Assembly (NCBI GenBank): GCA_934746715.1
Contig: CAKVFI010000003.1
Coordinates: 186,001 to 250,000 of the forward strand
Length of the DNA stretch: 64,000 nt
DNA from: an uncultured Clostridia bacterium
GTDB taxonomy: Bacteria > Bacillota > Clostridia > Christensenellales > UBA1242
Direction: 5' to 3'
In this document: positions 33,258 through 41,714 of the stretch, piece after piece
Layout of the letters: each line of letters starts with the position of its first letter
Position numbering within the stretch: the first letter of the stretch is position 1
Notes under the pieces: model-generated
What the model was told of the DNA's origin: nothing
Seen by the model: the letters and a program-made list of their open reading frames with translations, nothing else
The model's database searches: none
Made by a program: the position numbers and the translations under genes

Positions 33258-34581
33258 CTACAACCACCCCAGACAATTTATGGTTTCTTATCCCTTCAAC
33301 TCTAACGTTTGCAAAATAGTTTTCGTTGTTAAATTTGTAACTTGGCAAATAAATTTCTCTTCCGCCGTCTGTCAACCCCATCGCCACGCCATTGTGTGTT
33401 TTGATGAGGCAATTATAGGTTTTGTTTATTGTTTTAACCATCAAATCTTTTTGAATAAGCCTTTGTTTTTTAAGCAAGTTGTTCACTCTTCTGTTTTTTG
33501 TTTCTTCATCAATTTGGTCAACAAAACTTGCAGCTGGTGTTCCAGCCCTTGGAGAATACATAAACGCAAACACTTGGTCATATTTAACCTTTTTGAGTAA
33601 TTTTAAGGTTTGATTGTAGTCCTTTTCTGTTTCACCAGGGAAGCCAACAATAATATCAGTTGAAAGTGAAATATTTGGCATTGCATGTTTAACTTTTTTG
33701 ATAATTTTGTAATAGTGCTTGATGTCGTAATGCCTATTCATCCTTTTAAGCACTTTTGTGCTGCCAGATTGCACTGGCAAATGAAGTGCCTTTGCAACTT
33801 TATCTTGCTCTTTCATCACCTTAATCAAATCCAAATCAAAATCCATTGGGTGTGAGGTCATAAACTTGATTTTAAAGTCCCCTTCAATTTTGCAAAGTTC
33901 ATTAAGCAAAGTTGCAAAATTGGTTTGAGGAGTTAAATCCTTGCCATAAGAGTTAACATTTTGCCCTAACAATGTTATATACTTGTAATTTTGCTTTTGA
34001 ACAAGGTTTTTAACTTCATTGTAAATGTCAGCCATAGGTCTGCTTGTTTCACGCCCACGAACATATGGCACAATGCAATAAGTGCAAAATTTGTTGCAAC
34101 CATAAATGATGTTAACATAGGCATTAACTTTGTCATCACGCACGCAAGTTTCAGTTTCCATGCCATTGATTGGTGCATCAACAATTTCAACAATGCGTTT
34201 GCGGTCAGCAAGCAAGCGTTTTAAATATTCTCCCAGCATATTGATGTTGTGTGTGCCAATAACAATATCAACAAAAGTTAAGCGCTTTTTAAAGTCATAT
34301 TTGCCATTTTTTTGTTGAGGCATGCAACCACAAACAACAATAATTCTGTTTGGGTCTTGTTGTTTCCACTTTTTTAATGCAGCGATGTTGCTATATGCTT
34401 TGTCTTCTGCCCCTTCTCTAATGCAGCAGGTGTTAAAAAGAACCATTGATGCTTGATTAACATCATCGGTTTCCGCCATTCCAAAAGTGGACAAAATGCC
34501 ACGAAGTTTTTCACTTTCGTGCACGTTCATTTGACAACCATATGTTTCGATATGGTAAAATTTTCCATTTAATTCTTTCAT
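33250..34581 (-). CDS. miaB: tRNA-2-methylthio-N6-dimethylallyladenosine synthase MiaB
   Basis: Radical SAM enzyme that adds methylthio to isopentenyl-A37. Three N-terminal Cys for the auxiliary cluster (YGCQMN, NTCCIRE, VCGCMPQ), then the radical SAM motif GCNKFCTYCIVPYVRGRE, and a C-terminal TRAM domain. The start is the ATG at 34581 (MKELNGKFYHIETYGC) because a strong promoter ends 7 nt upstream; the longer frame would lie across that promoter. First gene of miaB-mutS-mutL-miaA-ynbB. Confidence 0.95.
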   Translation of the reverse strand: MKELNGKFYHIETYGCQMNVHESEKLRGILSTFGMAETDDVNQASMVLFNTCCIREGAEDKAYSNIAALKKWKQQDPNRIIVVCGCMPQQKNGKYDFKKRLTFVDIVIGTHNINMLGEYLKRLLADRKRIVEIVDAPINGMETETCVRDDKVNAYVNIIYGCNKFCTYCIVPYVRGRETSRPMADIYNEVKNLVQKQNYKYITLLGQNVNSYGKDLTPQTNFATLLNELCKIEGDFKIKFMTSHPMDFDLDLIKVMKEQDKVAKALHLPVQSGSTKVLKRMNRHYDIKHYYKIIKKVKHAMPNISLSTDIIVGFPGETEKDYNQTLKLLKKVKYDQVFAFMYSPRAGTPAASFVDQIDEETKNRRVNNLLKKQRLIQKDLMVKTINKTYNCLIKTHNGVAMGLTDGGREIYLPSYKFNNENYFANVRVEGIRNHKLSGVVVDD

Positions 34582-34588
34582 ATCATAC

Positions 34589-34617
34589 ATTATAAACAAA
34601 ATCGGCAATATTTTCAA
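34589..34617 (-). promoter_or_regulatory. Promoter of the miaB operon, leaderless geometry
   Basis: Minus strand TTGAAA, 17-nt spacer and a perfect TATAAT, then 7 nt and the ATG at 34581. Confidence 0.75.
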
Positions 34618-34669
34618 CTAAAATATTACAATTTAAATTATTTTTCTACATTTTGCAAATAATACATTG

Positions 34670-36955
34670 ATGACAAAAACTGCCACAAAACCAATTGACA
34701 AGCACAACAAAAAAGGCAAAAATATTGCGTTAAAAATTTTGTTGGTTTTTTCAATTTTAATTGTTTCAATCCTTTTGGCAGGCTTAACTTATTTCTCCAT
34801 TCTTTACAATAAATATAATTTGAATATAGAAAAGTTAACCAGCGTAAATAATGGCATAAAAGTTTATTCAGCAAGCGGACAGGACAACAGTTTGTACAAC
34901 TCAAATCGAACAATCGTTGAAATTGAAAAGTTGCCAGATTATGTTGTAAACGCCTTTGTTAACATAGAAGATAAACGATTTTACAAGCATAATGGTTATG
35001 ATTTAAAACGAATTGTTAAGGCTGGAATTGTAAATTTTTCGTCAAAATCAAAATCTCAAGGTGCCTCAACAATAAGTCAACAGTTGATTAAAAACGCATT
35101 GCTAACCAACGAAAAAACTTACGAACGCAAAATTAAGGAAATAGTGCTTGCAATAAAAATGGAAAAAAAGTTTTCAAAACAACAGATTTTGGAGATGTAT
35201 TTAAACACAATTTATTTTGGACAAAATGCGTATGGAATTGAAAACGCAAGTCAAATCTATTTTGGCAAATCCGCAAAAGATTTAACATTAAACGAAGCAT
35301 GTTTTTTGGCGGGAATAATTAAATCTCCTGCAAAATACTCTCCAAAAAACAATTATGAACTGGCAAAAACAAGGCGTAATGTGGTTGCAAAAGCGATGCT
35401 TGAGCAAAAAAGCATAACAGAAGAACAATACAAGCAAGTTGTTGAAAGTGAAATTAAAACTACCACTACCCCAACTTTGGACGCAAGTTATGAGCGTGAA
35501 GCAATTTACGAAGCATGCAGTTTGTTAAATATCAGCGAACGAGAGTTAATCAATAATGATTATCAAATAATAACAAACAAAGATGAAAATTTGCAAAAAC
35601 ATGTTGTTGAAATAAATCAAACAAACCTGCAAAATGCCAAAACTCAATTTAATTGCGAACTAGACAGCATATCAATATTGGCAGATAATTCTGGCAAAAT
35701 TTTGGCATATTATGTGAACAGCAATTACAATTTGCACAACATGAAGCGTCAGCCAGCATCTCTTTTAAAACCTTTGGCTGTTTATTTGCCATGCTTTAAA
35801 CAAAATATCTTGTCGCCTGCCACATTAATTTTAGACGAGCCCATCAATTACAATGGATTTTCACCCCAAAATGCAGGTGGAGATTATTATGGATATGTGC
35901 CAACAAAATACGCAATTGCAAATTCATTAAATATCCCAGCAGTTAAAGCCTTGGATTATGTTGGGCTTGAAAATGCTTGTTCAACTTTGGCTGATTTAGG
36001 CATAAATATTGCAAATGATGACATAAATTTGTCGCTAGCACTTGGTGCAGTTAAAAATGGTGTTGAGTTGATTCAAATTTTAAATGCTTACTCCACCATT
36101 GCAAACTATGGCATGTTTAAACCATTGTCGTTCATCAATAAAATAATAGACAAAGATAACAAAACAATTTACTCATCATCTGATTTTTGCCAAAATGTGG
36201 CTGATGAACAATCATGCTTTTTATTAACTGATTGCTTAAAACAAACTGGCAAAACTGGCACAGCAAAGCGTTTTAATGATTTAGGCTTTGATGTGGCATC
36301 TAAAACTGGCACAGCGTTTAATGGCGAGCATAACACAGACACTTACAATCTGGCTTTTACCACAAACCACACGCTTTTAACATGGATAGCAAATGTCAAA
36401 GACAATGCTTTAAATGACAATATTCACAGTTCAAATCAGCCAACAGAAATCAACAAACAGATTTTATCACAACTATACTTAAACAACAAACCAGCAACTT
36501 TTAGCGTGCCAGATGGTGTTGAATTGGCTGGCTATGATGTAACAGAATATGAAAAAAATCACATTATTGTTGCCCCAAATTCAAATTTGGATAGATTTGT
36601 TGCCTATGACTATTTTAAAACAGAAAACAAACCAGAGCCAAGGCAAATTGACCAACAAAATATGACTGTGGATTTGGATAAATATGGCAGTAAAATAACC
36701 TTTAATGTGTTAAAAAACATGCATTATGACTTGTTTAAAAGCACAACAAACAACCAAGTTAAATTGGCAACTATCAGCGAAAAAACAGACACAATAACAA
36801 TCAATGATGCCGATATCTTTAAATTTGATGAAATAACTTACATTTTAAAATGCAACAATCAAATTGTTTCAACTGTAAAGATTATGCCAAAAAAATACTT
36901 GCTAAATTTGCTGGAAAGTCAAATGTTAAATGGCAAATCGCGCTGGTTTGTTTAA
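34670..36955 (+). CDS. Class A penicillin-binding protein (transglycosylase/transpeptidase)
   Basis: Polymerises and cross-links peptidoglycan. Cytoplasmic Lys-rich start, one membrane helix (about 20-45), then a GT51 domain with catalytic E100 in IEDKRFYKHNGYD and GASTISQQLIKN. The transpeptidase has S364-x-x-K367 (PASLLKP), S419-L-N421 (ANSLNIP) and KTG at 545-547 (ASKTGTAF). A second KTGTA lies only 17 residues earlier (528-532). A C-terminal ~120-residue tail has beta character. No Shine-Dalgarno sequence; the ATG at 34670 or the TTG just before it could serve. The 3' end overlaps murI by 4 nt. Confidence 0.93.
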   Translation: MTKTATKPIDKHNKKGKNIALKILLVFSILIVSILLAGLTYFSILYNKYNLNIEKLTSVNNGIKVYSASGQDNSLYNSNRTIVEIEKLPDYVVNAFVNIEDKRFYKHNGYDLKRIVKAGIVNFSSKSKSQGASTISQQLIKNALLTNEKTYERKIKEIVLAIKMEKKFSKQQILEMYLNTIYFGQNAYGIENASQIYFGKSAKDLTLNEACFLAGIIKSPAKYSPKNNYELAKTRRNVVAKAMLEQKSITEEQYKQVVESEIKTTTTPTLDASYEREAIYEACSLLNISERELINNDYQIITNKDENLQKHVVEINQTNLQNAKTQFNCELDSISILADNSGKILAYYVNSNYNLHNMKRQPASLLKPLAVYLPCFKQNILSPATLILDEPINYNGFSPQNAGGDYYGYVPTKYAIANSLNIPAVKALDYVGLENACSTLADLGINIANDDINLSLALGAVKNGVELIQILNAYSTIANYGMFKPLSFINKIIDKDNKTIYSSSDFCQNVADEQSCFLLTDCLKQTGKTGTAKRFNDLGFDVASKTGTAFNGEHNTDTYNLAFTTNHTLLTWIANVKDNALNDNIHSSNQPTEINKQILSQLYLNNKPATFSVPDGVELAGYDVTEYEKNHIIVAPNSNLDRFVAYDYFKTENKPEPRQIDQQNMTVDLDKYGSKITFNVLKNMHYDLFKSTTNNQVKLATISEKTDTITINDADIFKFDEITYILKCNNQIVSTVKIMPKKYLLNLLESQMLNGKSRWFV

Positions 36956-37632
36956 ATGCTCGGTTTGTTGATAAGTTTTAAAATTGTTTGTTGGTAGTTT
37001 TCATCTTTTTTTGAAAACAGCAATTTTATGGTCAAAAATGCTTGCTTTGGCTCAAAACTGATTGACTCAACAAGATTTTTGCTGTTTAACTTGAAAATTG
37101 TGTTTGGGCAAAAACTTTCAAACAATTTTTTGGTTAATTCGTAATGAGTGCACCCTAATGTTATGCTTTTATATTGACTTAAATTGTGCAATTTAACTTT
37201 GTTTTTTATGATTTGCTTCATTTTGTTTTTATCGTCAATATATTTCTCAATTAAGTTAGCCAAATTTTTGTCAGCAATCACATGAAAACCTGCCAACTGC
37301 TTTGATGTTAAGTTTGTTGCCAAAATTGGGTTGGATTTGTTAAATTCAATGGTTAAAACATTGTTATATTTTGCTTTGTCTATTACACTTGACGCTGTGT
37401 TGCAAGCAACAATTATATAGTCCGGCTGATAATTTTTGTTTAAAGATTCTATTATCTCTTCAACTCTAGTTTTAACAAATTTTGCACTTTTGTTGCCATA
37501 AGGCATAAACAGATTGTCGGCAAAATAGATATAATTGCCAGTTTTAAATTTTAACAACAATTGATTTAATACACTAATTCCCCCAATTCCGCTATCAATA
37601 ACAGCAATCGTTGGCTTTAATTTGTTTAACAT
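36952..37632 (-). CDS. murI: Glutamate racemase
   Basis: Makes D-glutamate for peptidoglycan. Both catalytic cysteines are present, in ACNTASS and LGCTHYEL, along with VIDSGIGGISVL and YFADNLFMPYG. At 226 aa it is shorter than usual (~265); the middle region is reduced. It converges on the penicillin-binding protein gene, with the two stop codons overlapping, so a cell-wall pair is arranged tail to tail. No Shine-Dalgarno sequence precedes the ATG. Confidence 0.88.
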   Translation of the reverse strand: MLNKLKPTIAVIDSGIGGISVLNQLLLKFKTGNYIYFADNLFMPYGNKSAKFVKTRVEEIIESLNKNYQPDYIIVACNTASSVIDKAKYNNVLTIEFNKSNPILATNLTSKQLAGFHVIADKNLANLIEKYIDDKNKMKQIIKNKVKLHNLSQYKSITLGCTHYELTKKLFESFCPNTIFKLNSKNLVESISFEPKQAFLTIKLLFSKKDENYQQTILKLINKPSI

Positions 37633-37753
37633 AATATTAGTTACGCTGATTAATAAATAATTGTGATTTTTGCCAAAATCTTTTCAAAATTCCAATGATT
37701 TTGTTTGTTAGAGCACATTTTTAAGTTAATATGCAAAATTTTGCAAAAACTAC

Positions 37754-37782
37754 TTGCCAAAACTTTGTCAATTTGATATACT
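37754..37782 (+). promoter_or_regulatory. rpsT promoter
   Basis: TTGCCA, 17-nt spacer, TATACT, 22 nt before the ATG. Confidence 0.72.
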
Positions 37783-37804
37783 AAACAAGAATTGGAGGTT
37801 TTAA

Positions 37805-38062
37805 ATGGCTAATATTAAATCAGCAAAGAAACGCATTGATGTTATCAACAGACAAACTGAAGAAAACAAATCATATAGATCAAAAATTGCAACTTATGTT
37901 AAAAAATACAAGGTTGCTGTTGACAATAAGGACGAAAATGCAAGCAAAATTTTAAGTGAAACATTTTCTTTGATTGACTCTGCTGTTTCTAAAGGCATTT
38001 TGCAAAAAGCAACTGCAAACAGAAAAAAAGCAAGATTAAGCGCTTACAAAACCCAAGCGTAG
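37805..38062 (+). CDS. rpsT: Ribosomal protein S20
   Basis: Small basic helical protein of the 30S subunit that binds 16S rRNA. MANIKSAKKRIDVINRQTEENKSYRSKI at the start and LQKATANRKKARLSAY at the end are diagnostic. 85 aa. GGAGG lies 8 nt before the ATG. Own promoter and terminator. Confidence 0.97.
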   Translation: MANIKSAKKRIDVINRQTEENKSYRSKIATYVKKYKVAVDNKDENASKILSETFSLIDSAVSKGILQKATANRKKARLSAYKTQA

Positions 38063-38065
38063 TTT

Positions 38066-38100
38066 ATTAAAAAAGTGAGATTATTTCTCACTTTTTTTTG
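38066..38100. terminator. Bidirectional terminator after rpsT
   Basis: AAAAAAGTGAGA/TCTCACTTTTTT with a TTATT loop and flanking A/T runs. Confidence 0.88.
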
Positions 38101-38159
38101 TTGCCTTAACACACTTTTTGTTTAGCAAAAATACGCCATATTTAAAACAAAATTGTATT

Positions 38160-38819
38160 TTACAAATAGTTTATTACACCCTTATTTTCTTTGAGCCATT
38201 GTTCTGCAAGTTTGTAATTTGGCATACAATTTTTAACTAATTGGTAAAATTTTGCACTATGATTTTTAATTTTTGTGTGCGACAATTCGTGTATTATAAT
38301 ATAATCTACCACAAAATATGGTGTAAACATCAATTTGTAAGTAAAATTCAAATCGTTCCTGCCACTGCAAGACCCCCACACAGTTTTTGCGCTTCCAACC
38401 TTTATGTTGCCATATTTAAAATTAAATTTAAAACTTAATTGCGGAACTCTTTCTTGCAAATAGTTTAAAGCAATTTTTTTAATTAAGTTAATCAGGTGTT
38501 TTTTGCTGTTTAAACTTGGCAAAACAATATTGTCATCAACAATTTTTGTTTTAATATTTGGCTTTAAATTGATTGTGTAATTTTTTTCCAAAATGGTTAA
38601 AACTGCCCTATCTTCAACTTTAAATGGTGCGTATTTTAGTTTGCCGGCTTCAACTTCTTTAAGATGTTTAACAATCCATTTAGATTTTTCTTTTATAAAG
38701 GCGTCTAGTTTTGCCTTATCGTAATTGTATGGCACACGAGCAACAAGTTCTGCATCGTTGTTGATTGAAAGTGAAATTGTGCGCCTTTTGCTTTTGATGA
38801 TTTTTAATTTAACCTGCAT
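38160..38819 (-). CDS. YgjP-like (SprT/WLM-type) zinc metallopeptidase family protein
   Basis: The zinc-site phrase IIHELSHTKIKNHSAKFYQLV (HExxH-like HELSH with a downstream NH) identifies the YgjP/DUF45 family, with VWGSCSGRNDLNFTYKLMFTP just before it. 219 aa fits. It follows holA by 2 nt and has no promoter of its own visible. Family members are called metal-dependent hydrolases; the substrate is not known. Confidence 0.85.
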   Translation of the reverse strand: MQVKLKIIKSKRRTISLSINNDAELVARVPYNYDKAKLDAFIKEKSKWIVKHLKEVEAGKLKYAPFKVEDRAVLTILEKNYTINLKPNIKTKIVDDNIVLPSLNSKKHLINLIKKIALNYLQERVPQLSFKFNFKYGNIKVGSAKTVWGSCSGRNDLNFTYKLMFTPYFVVDYIIIHELSHTKIKNHSAKFYQLVKNCMPNYKLAEQWLKENKGVINYL

Positions 38820-38821
38820 TT

Positions 38822-39730
38822 TTAAAATACCAATTCATACAAGGCATTTTCAGCACTGATTTTGCCAGATTTGATTTTGTAATCTAAATCAACATATTTT
38901 TGATAAAGGGAAATATAAAACTTTGTTCCATTTTTTGCAATGTTTTGCCTAGACATTTTTATGGCATATGGTTTTATTGCCAAAATGCTTGATAGTTTTG
39001 CGTCGTCTTTGTTTAAAGCGATGTATTGCATACGCTTAAAATATTTGCCCAAAAAAGCAAAAATATCGCCGGCTGTTTGTGATTTTGACATTGTGTTTAA
39101 TATTTTTTGATAGTCAGTGTATGATTTTGTGTCGATTGCATTTGTAAGCATGTAACTAACATATTCACTGCTGTTGGCAATCAAATTTGTTGCAACATTT
39201 ATGCTAACAACTGTTTGTCCTTGCAAATAACTTACAATTTTTAGCAATTCATTGTTTATTTTGGACATATTGCCACCAGTTGCATCAATAATGTAATCCA
39301 AAGCCTGCTCTTCAATTGTCATTTGGCGTTTGGTTAAAAAGTTGATTATATATTTGCAGATATCCGTCCTATCCAATTTTGTGCAATCAACTTGCTCGCC
39401 TGCATTTAATTTTGCATTTTTAACAACAACCACTTGAAAATCTTCAAACTGATATTTTTGCAAATATAAACAAACTTCATTTGAGGGAGCATCTATAACA
39501 ATCATTCTATAATCGTTGCCGATTGGCAAAGTTTCAAGTTGTGCCGCAAATTCACTTTTGGTTATTGCCGTGCCATCAAGTTTGGCAAAATTAAATTCTT
39601 CAAGGTCATTTATAGTTGCAGCTTTAATCAAATTAACGGCAGAATTAAGCAAAAAAACATCATCACCTGTTAAAACATATAGGTGCTTGATTTCATTTTT
39701 AAGTGATTTGTTAAGTTCAATAAATTTCAT
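38822..39730 (-). CDS. holA: DNA polymerase III delta subunit
   Basis: Clamp-loader subunit that opens the sliding clamp. It has the expected collapsed AAA+ fold: LYVLTGDDVFLLNSAVNLIK at the N-terminus and TYDYIIDATGGNMSKINNELLKIVSYLQG-like helical sequence in the middle. The C-terminal collar has DIFAFLGKYFKRMQYIAL. 302 aa. The ATG at 39730 is chosen over a longer frame that would run into the comEC 3' end, because a TATAAT lies 6 nt upstream. Confidence 0.87.
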   Translation of the reverse strand: MKFIELNKSLKNEIKHLYVLTGDDVFLLNSAVNLIKAATINDLEEFNFAKLDGTAITKSEFAAQLETLPIGNDYRMIVIDAPSNEVCLYLQKYQFEDFQVVVVKNAKLNAGEQVDCTKLDRTDICKYIINFLTKRQMTIEEQALDYIIDATGGNMSKINNELLKIVSYLQGQTVVSINVATNLIANSSEYVSYMLTNAIDTKSYTDYQKILNTMSKSQTAGDIFAFLGKYFKRMQYIALNKDDAKLSSILAIKPYAIKMSRQNIAKNGTKFYISLYQKYVDLDYKIKSGKISAENALYELVF

Positions 39731-39736
39731 AAAATC

Positions 39737-39766
39737 ATTATAGCATAATTGCAAACAAAATTGCAA
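39737..39766 (-). promoter_or_regulatory. holA promoter, leaderless geometry
   Basis: Minus strand TTGCAA, 18-nt spacer, TATAAT, then 6 nt and the ATG at 39730. It lies within the 3' end of comEC. Confidence 0.65.
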
Positions 39767-41282
39767 CAACTGGAAGAATAACTGCCATTTTATGTTCTGG
39801 TTTTGCAACAGTGATTCTTGACATCAACATAAGCAAAATAAAGTATACAACAATAGTTATGTATGGCACACTGATTGTGCTGAAATTGGCAAAAGGCAAC
39901 GACCCCAACACTTGTGCCACAAGCCTGATAAAATCAAATAAGTAATTAGCTGGCAACAAAACATGCCCTATTATTGGGCAAATAATGCCAGCAAAACCAA
40001 CCACAAAACAAACAATAAATCCAATTGTAAAAAGCGGAATTAAAATAACATTTGCCAACAGTGAAATTATGTTTAAAGTCCTGTAACTATACGCCAAAAT
40101 TATCAAGATGCTAATCATTGTTGATGCACTTATTGAAAAACTGCTTGCAAGAGTGCCTGGCATTCTTGTTTTTAACAATGCTTTGCTTATTGTTGAATTA
40201 AAAAATGTAATCCCAACCACACAAGAAAAACTCATGATTGCGCCAATATCAAACACAAACAAAGGCTCAAACAAAAAGCATATAATACCCGCCAAACCAA
40301 TTGCAGAAAGTGAATCATATTTGCGCATAACTATTGGAGCAATTAACACTACAATTGACATTATTGCCGCCCTAACAATTGATGATGAAAAATCACACAA
40401 ATACATGTAAAACAACAAAATCATTGCAACAAGTGCAACTTTATACCACTTTTTGATATGCAACAATTTGCAAACAAAATTTAATATTGCCACAATTATG
40501 CCAACATGCAAGCCAGAAACAGCAAGCAAATGTGCAACACCAGAAAGTTGAAATGCTTCCTTGCTGTTTTGCTGAAGTGAAGTTTTGTCGCCAAACAATG
40601 CAGAATAAGTTAGTTCCGCATTTTCATTGCTTAACCCTTTATATAAAACTTTTTTAACCTGCGCTCTAACCTTTTCTGCCAAAGTTGATTTTGTGTTGCC
40701 AAATTCAATGTTATTAATCTTAACAAAAGCCTTATATTTAACATCTTTTTTATAATAGTAAGATGAAGGAGTGTCGTATTCAAACAAATTGGTTGTTGTT
40801 ATTTTTTCTGGAGAAAATTTGATTTCTTTGCCAATTTCAACACCATTAAAAATTTGGGAATAATCGTAAATACTGATTGAAATAACCCCTTTTGTTTTTA
40901 TTCCGTCAAAATAAAGACTATCGGCATAAACAGTTTTAAATGTTCCATGGTCTTCAATTGTTTTTATTCGTGCAGAAATTGAGTATGGTGCAACAAATTG
41001 TTTGTTAACAAAAGTTGACACACTCAAGCAAAAAACGCCAATACCAATTGCAAGTGAAATTAATGGAATCAACAACAATTTTAGGCTTTTATTCCTTATT
41101 GCAAAAAACAAAATTAAAGCAACGCCAAACAGCAAAACAATCAAACTTAAAATGCAATTAAGATTGTTGTTAACCAAATTAGTTTTGTCGTAAAAGCAAT
41201 AAAAGGCAAAAACACTGCCTAGCATTAAAAACACAAAAACTAGGCATAAAGGTCTATAATTAAACCAGCGTTCTTTCTTCAT
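39738..41282 (-). CDS. comEC: ComEC/Rec2-type competence membrane protein
   Basis: Channel protein for DNA uptake in competent bacteria. N-terminal membrane helices and an OB-like outer loop (about 90-200) precede the Competence domain, with LLAVSGLHVGIIVAILN and many helices. It ends without the metallo-beta-lactamase domain that full ComEC (~750 aa) carries at its C-terminus. holA follows in the same direction. Start at 41282 (MKKERWFNYRPL) is a best guess; no clear ribosome site is seen. Confidence 0.85.
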   Translation of the reverse strand: MKKERWFNYRPLCLVFVFLMLGSVFAFYCFYDKTNLVNNNLNCILSLIVLLFGVALILFFAIRNKSLKLLLIPLISLAIGIGVFCLSVSTFVNKQFVAPYSISARIKTIEDHGTFKTVYADSLYFDGIKTKGVISISIYDYSQIFNGVEIGKEIKFSPEKITTTNLFEYDTPSSYYYKKDVKYKAFVKINNIEFGNTKSTLAEKVRAQVKKVLYKGLSNENAELTYSALFGDKTSLQQNSKEAFQLSGVAHLLAVSGLHVGIIVAILNFVCKLLHIKKWYKVALVAMILLFYMYLCDFSSSIVRAAIMSIVVLIAPIVMRKYDSLSAIGLAGIICFLFEPLFVFDIGAIMSFSCVVGITFFNSTISKALLKTRMPGTLASSFSISASTMISILIILAYSYRTLNIISLLANVILIPLFTIGFIVCFVVGFAGIICPIIGHVLLPANYLFDFIRLVAQVLGSLPFANFSTISVPYITIVVYFILLMLMSRITVAKPEHKMAVILPVVAILFAIML

Positions 41283-41349
41283 CTGCAATCTATTAGTTTT
41301 ATTTTTGTAAATATCCCAAAATAAAAACAATACTTTTTGTTTTAAATGG

Positions 41350-41378
41350 TTGAAAATATCAAAATTTTATGTTATCAT
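41350..41378 (+). promoter_or_regulatory. tRNA-Glu promoter
   Basis: TTGAAA, 17-nt spacer, TATCAT. Confidence 0.72.
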
Positions 41379-41397
41379 ATAACAGCATAAATCATAT

Positions 41398-41472
41398 GGC
41401 CTTATAGTCTAGCGGTTAGGACACGGCCCTCTCAAGGCTGGGACACGGGTTCGATTCCCGTTAAGGCTACCA
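41398..41472 (+). tRNA. tRNA-Glu(CTC)
   Basis: Acceptor GGCCTTA/TAAGGCT, anticodon stem-loop CGGCC-CTCTCAA-GGCTG (CTC), T-loop GGTTCGATTCC, CCA encoded. Pair 1-72 is G-U. Its 3' end is repeated twice downstream. Confidence 0.93.
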
Positions 41473-41681
41473 AGAAAATGCTGCGTAAGCAGTGTTTTTT
41501 ATTTGGTAGACTTATAAGGGAACAATAATTCCATTATTATTCTTCGATTAGGCTACCAAGAAAATGCTGCGTAAGCAGTGTTTTTTTATTTGGTAGACTT
41601 ACAAGGGAACAATAATTCCTATTATTATTCCTCGACTAGGCTACCAAGAAAATGCTGCGTGAGCAGTGTTTTTTAATGTCA
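41465..41681 (+). repeat. Three tandem copies of the tRNA-Glu 3' end plus terminator
   Basis: Units start with GGCTACCAAGAAAATGCTGC at 41465, 41551 and 41639 (periods 86 and 88 bp). Each holds a terminator-like hairpin CTGC-GTAA-GCAG followed by T6-T7. The first two continue into TTTGGTAGACTTA, GGGAACAATAATTCC and TTCGATTA or TCGACTA before the next unit; the third is cut short. Within a unit TGGTAG and CTACCA are inverted, so larger fold-backs are possible. Confidence 0.88.
41476..41500 (+). terminator. First tRNA-Glu terminator
   Basis: AAAATGCTGC/GCAGTGTTTT (two wobble pairs) with a GTAA tetraloop and T-run; repeated at about 41562 and 41650. Confidence 0.78.
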
Positions 41682-41712
41682 AAAAGCACACTGCTTACGT
41701 GTGCTTAAAATG
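41682..41712 (-). terminator. proS terminator
   Basis: Minus strand AAGCACAC/GTGTGCTT, loop GTAAGCA, T5. It carries an inverted copy of the CGTAAGCAGTG core of the neighbouring repeats. Confidence 0.7.
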
Positions 41713-41714
41713 AA

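Noticed and set aside
41465..41681. CRISPR array
   Set aside because: Only three units with near-identical 'spacers' and tRNA-derived repeats; no cas genes in the window.
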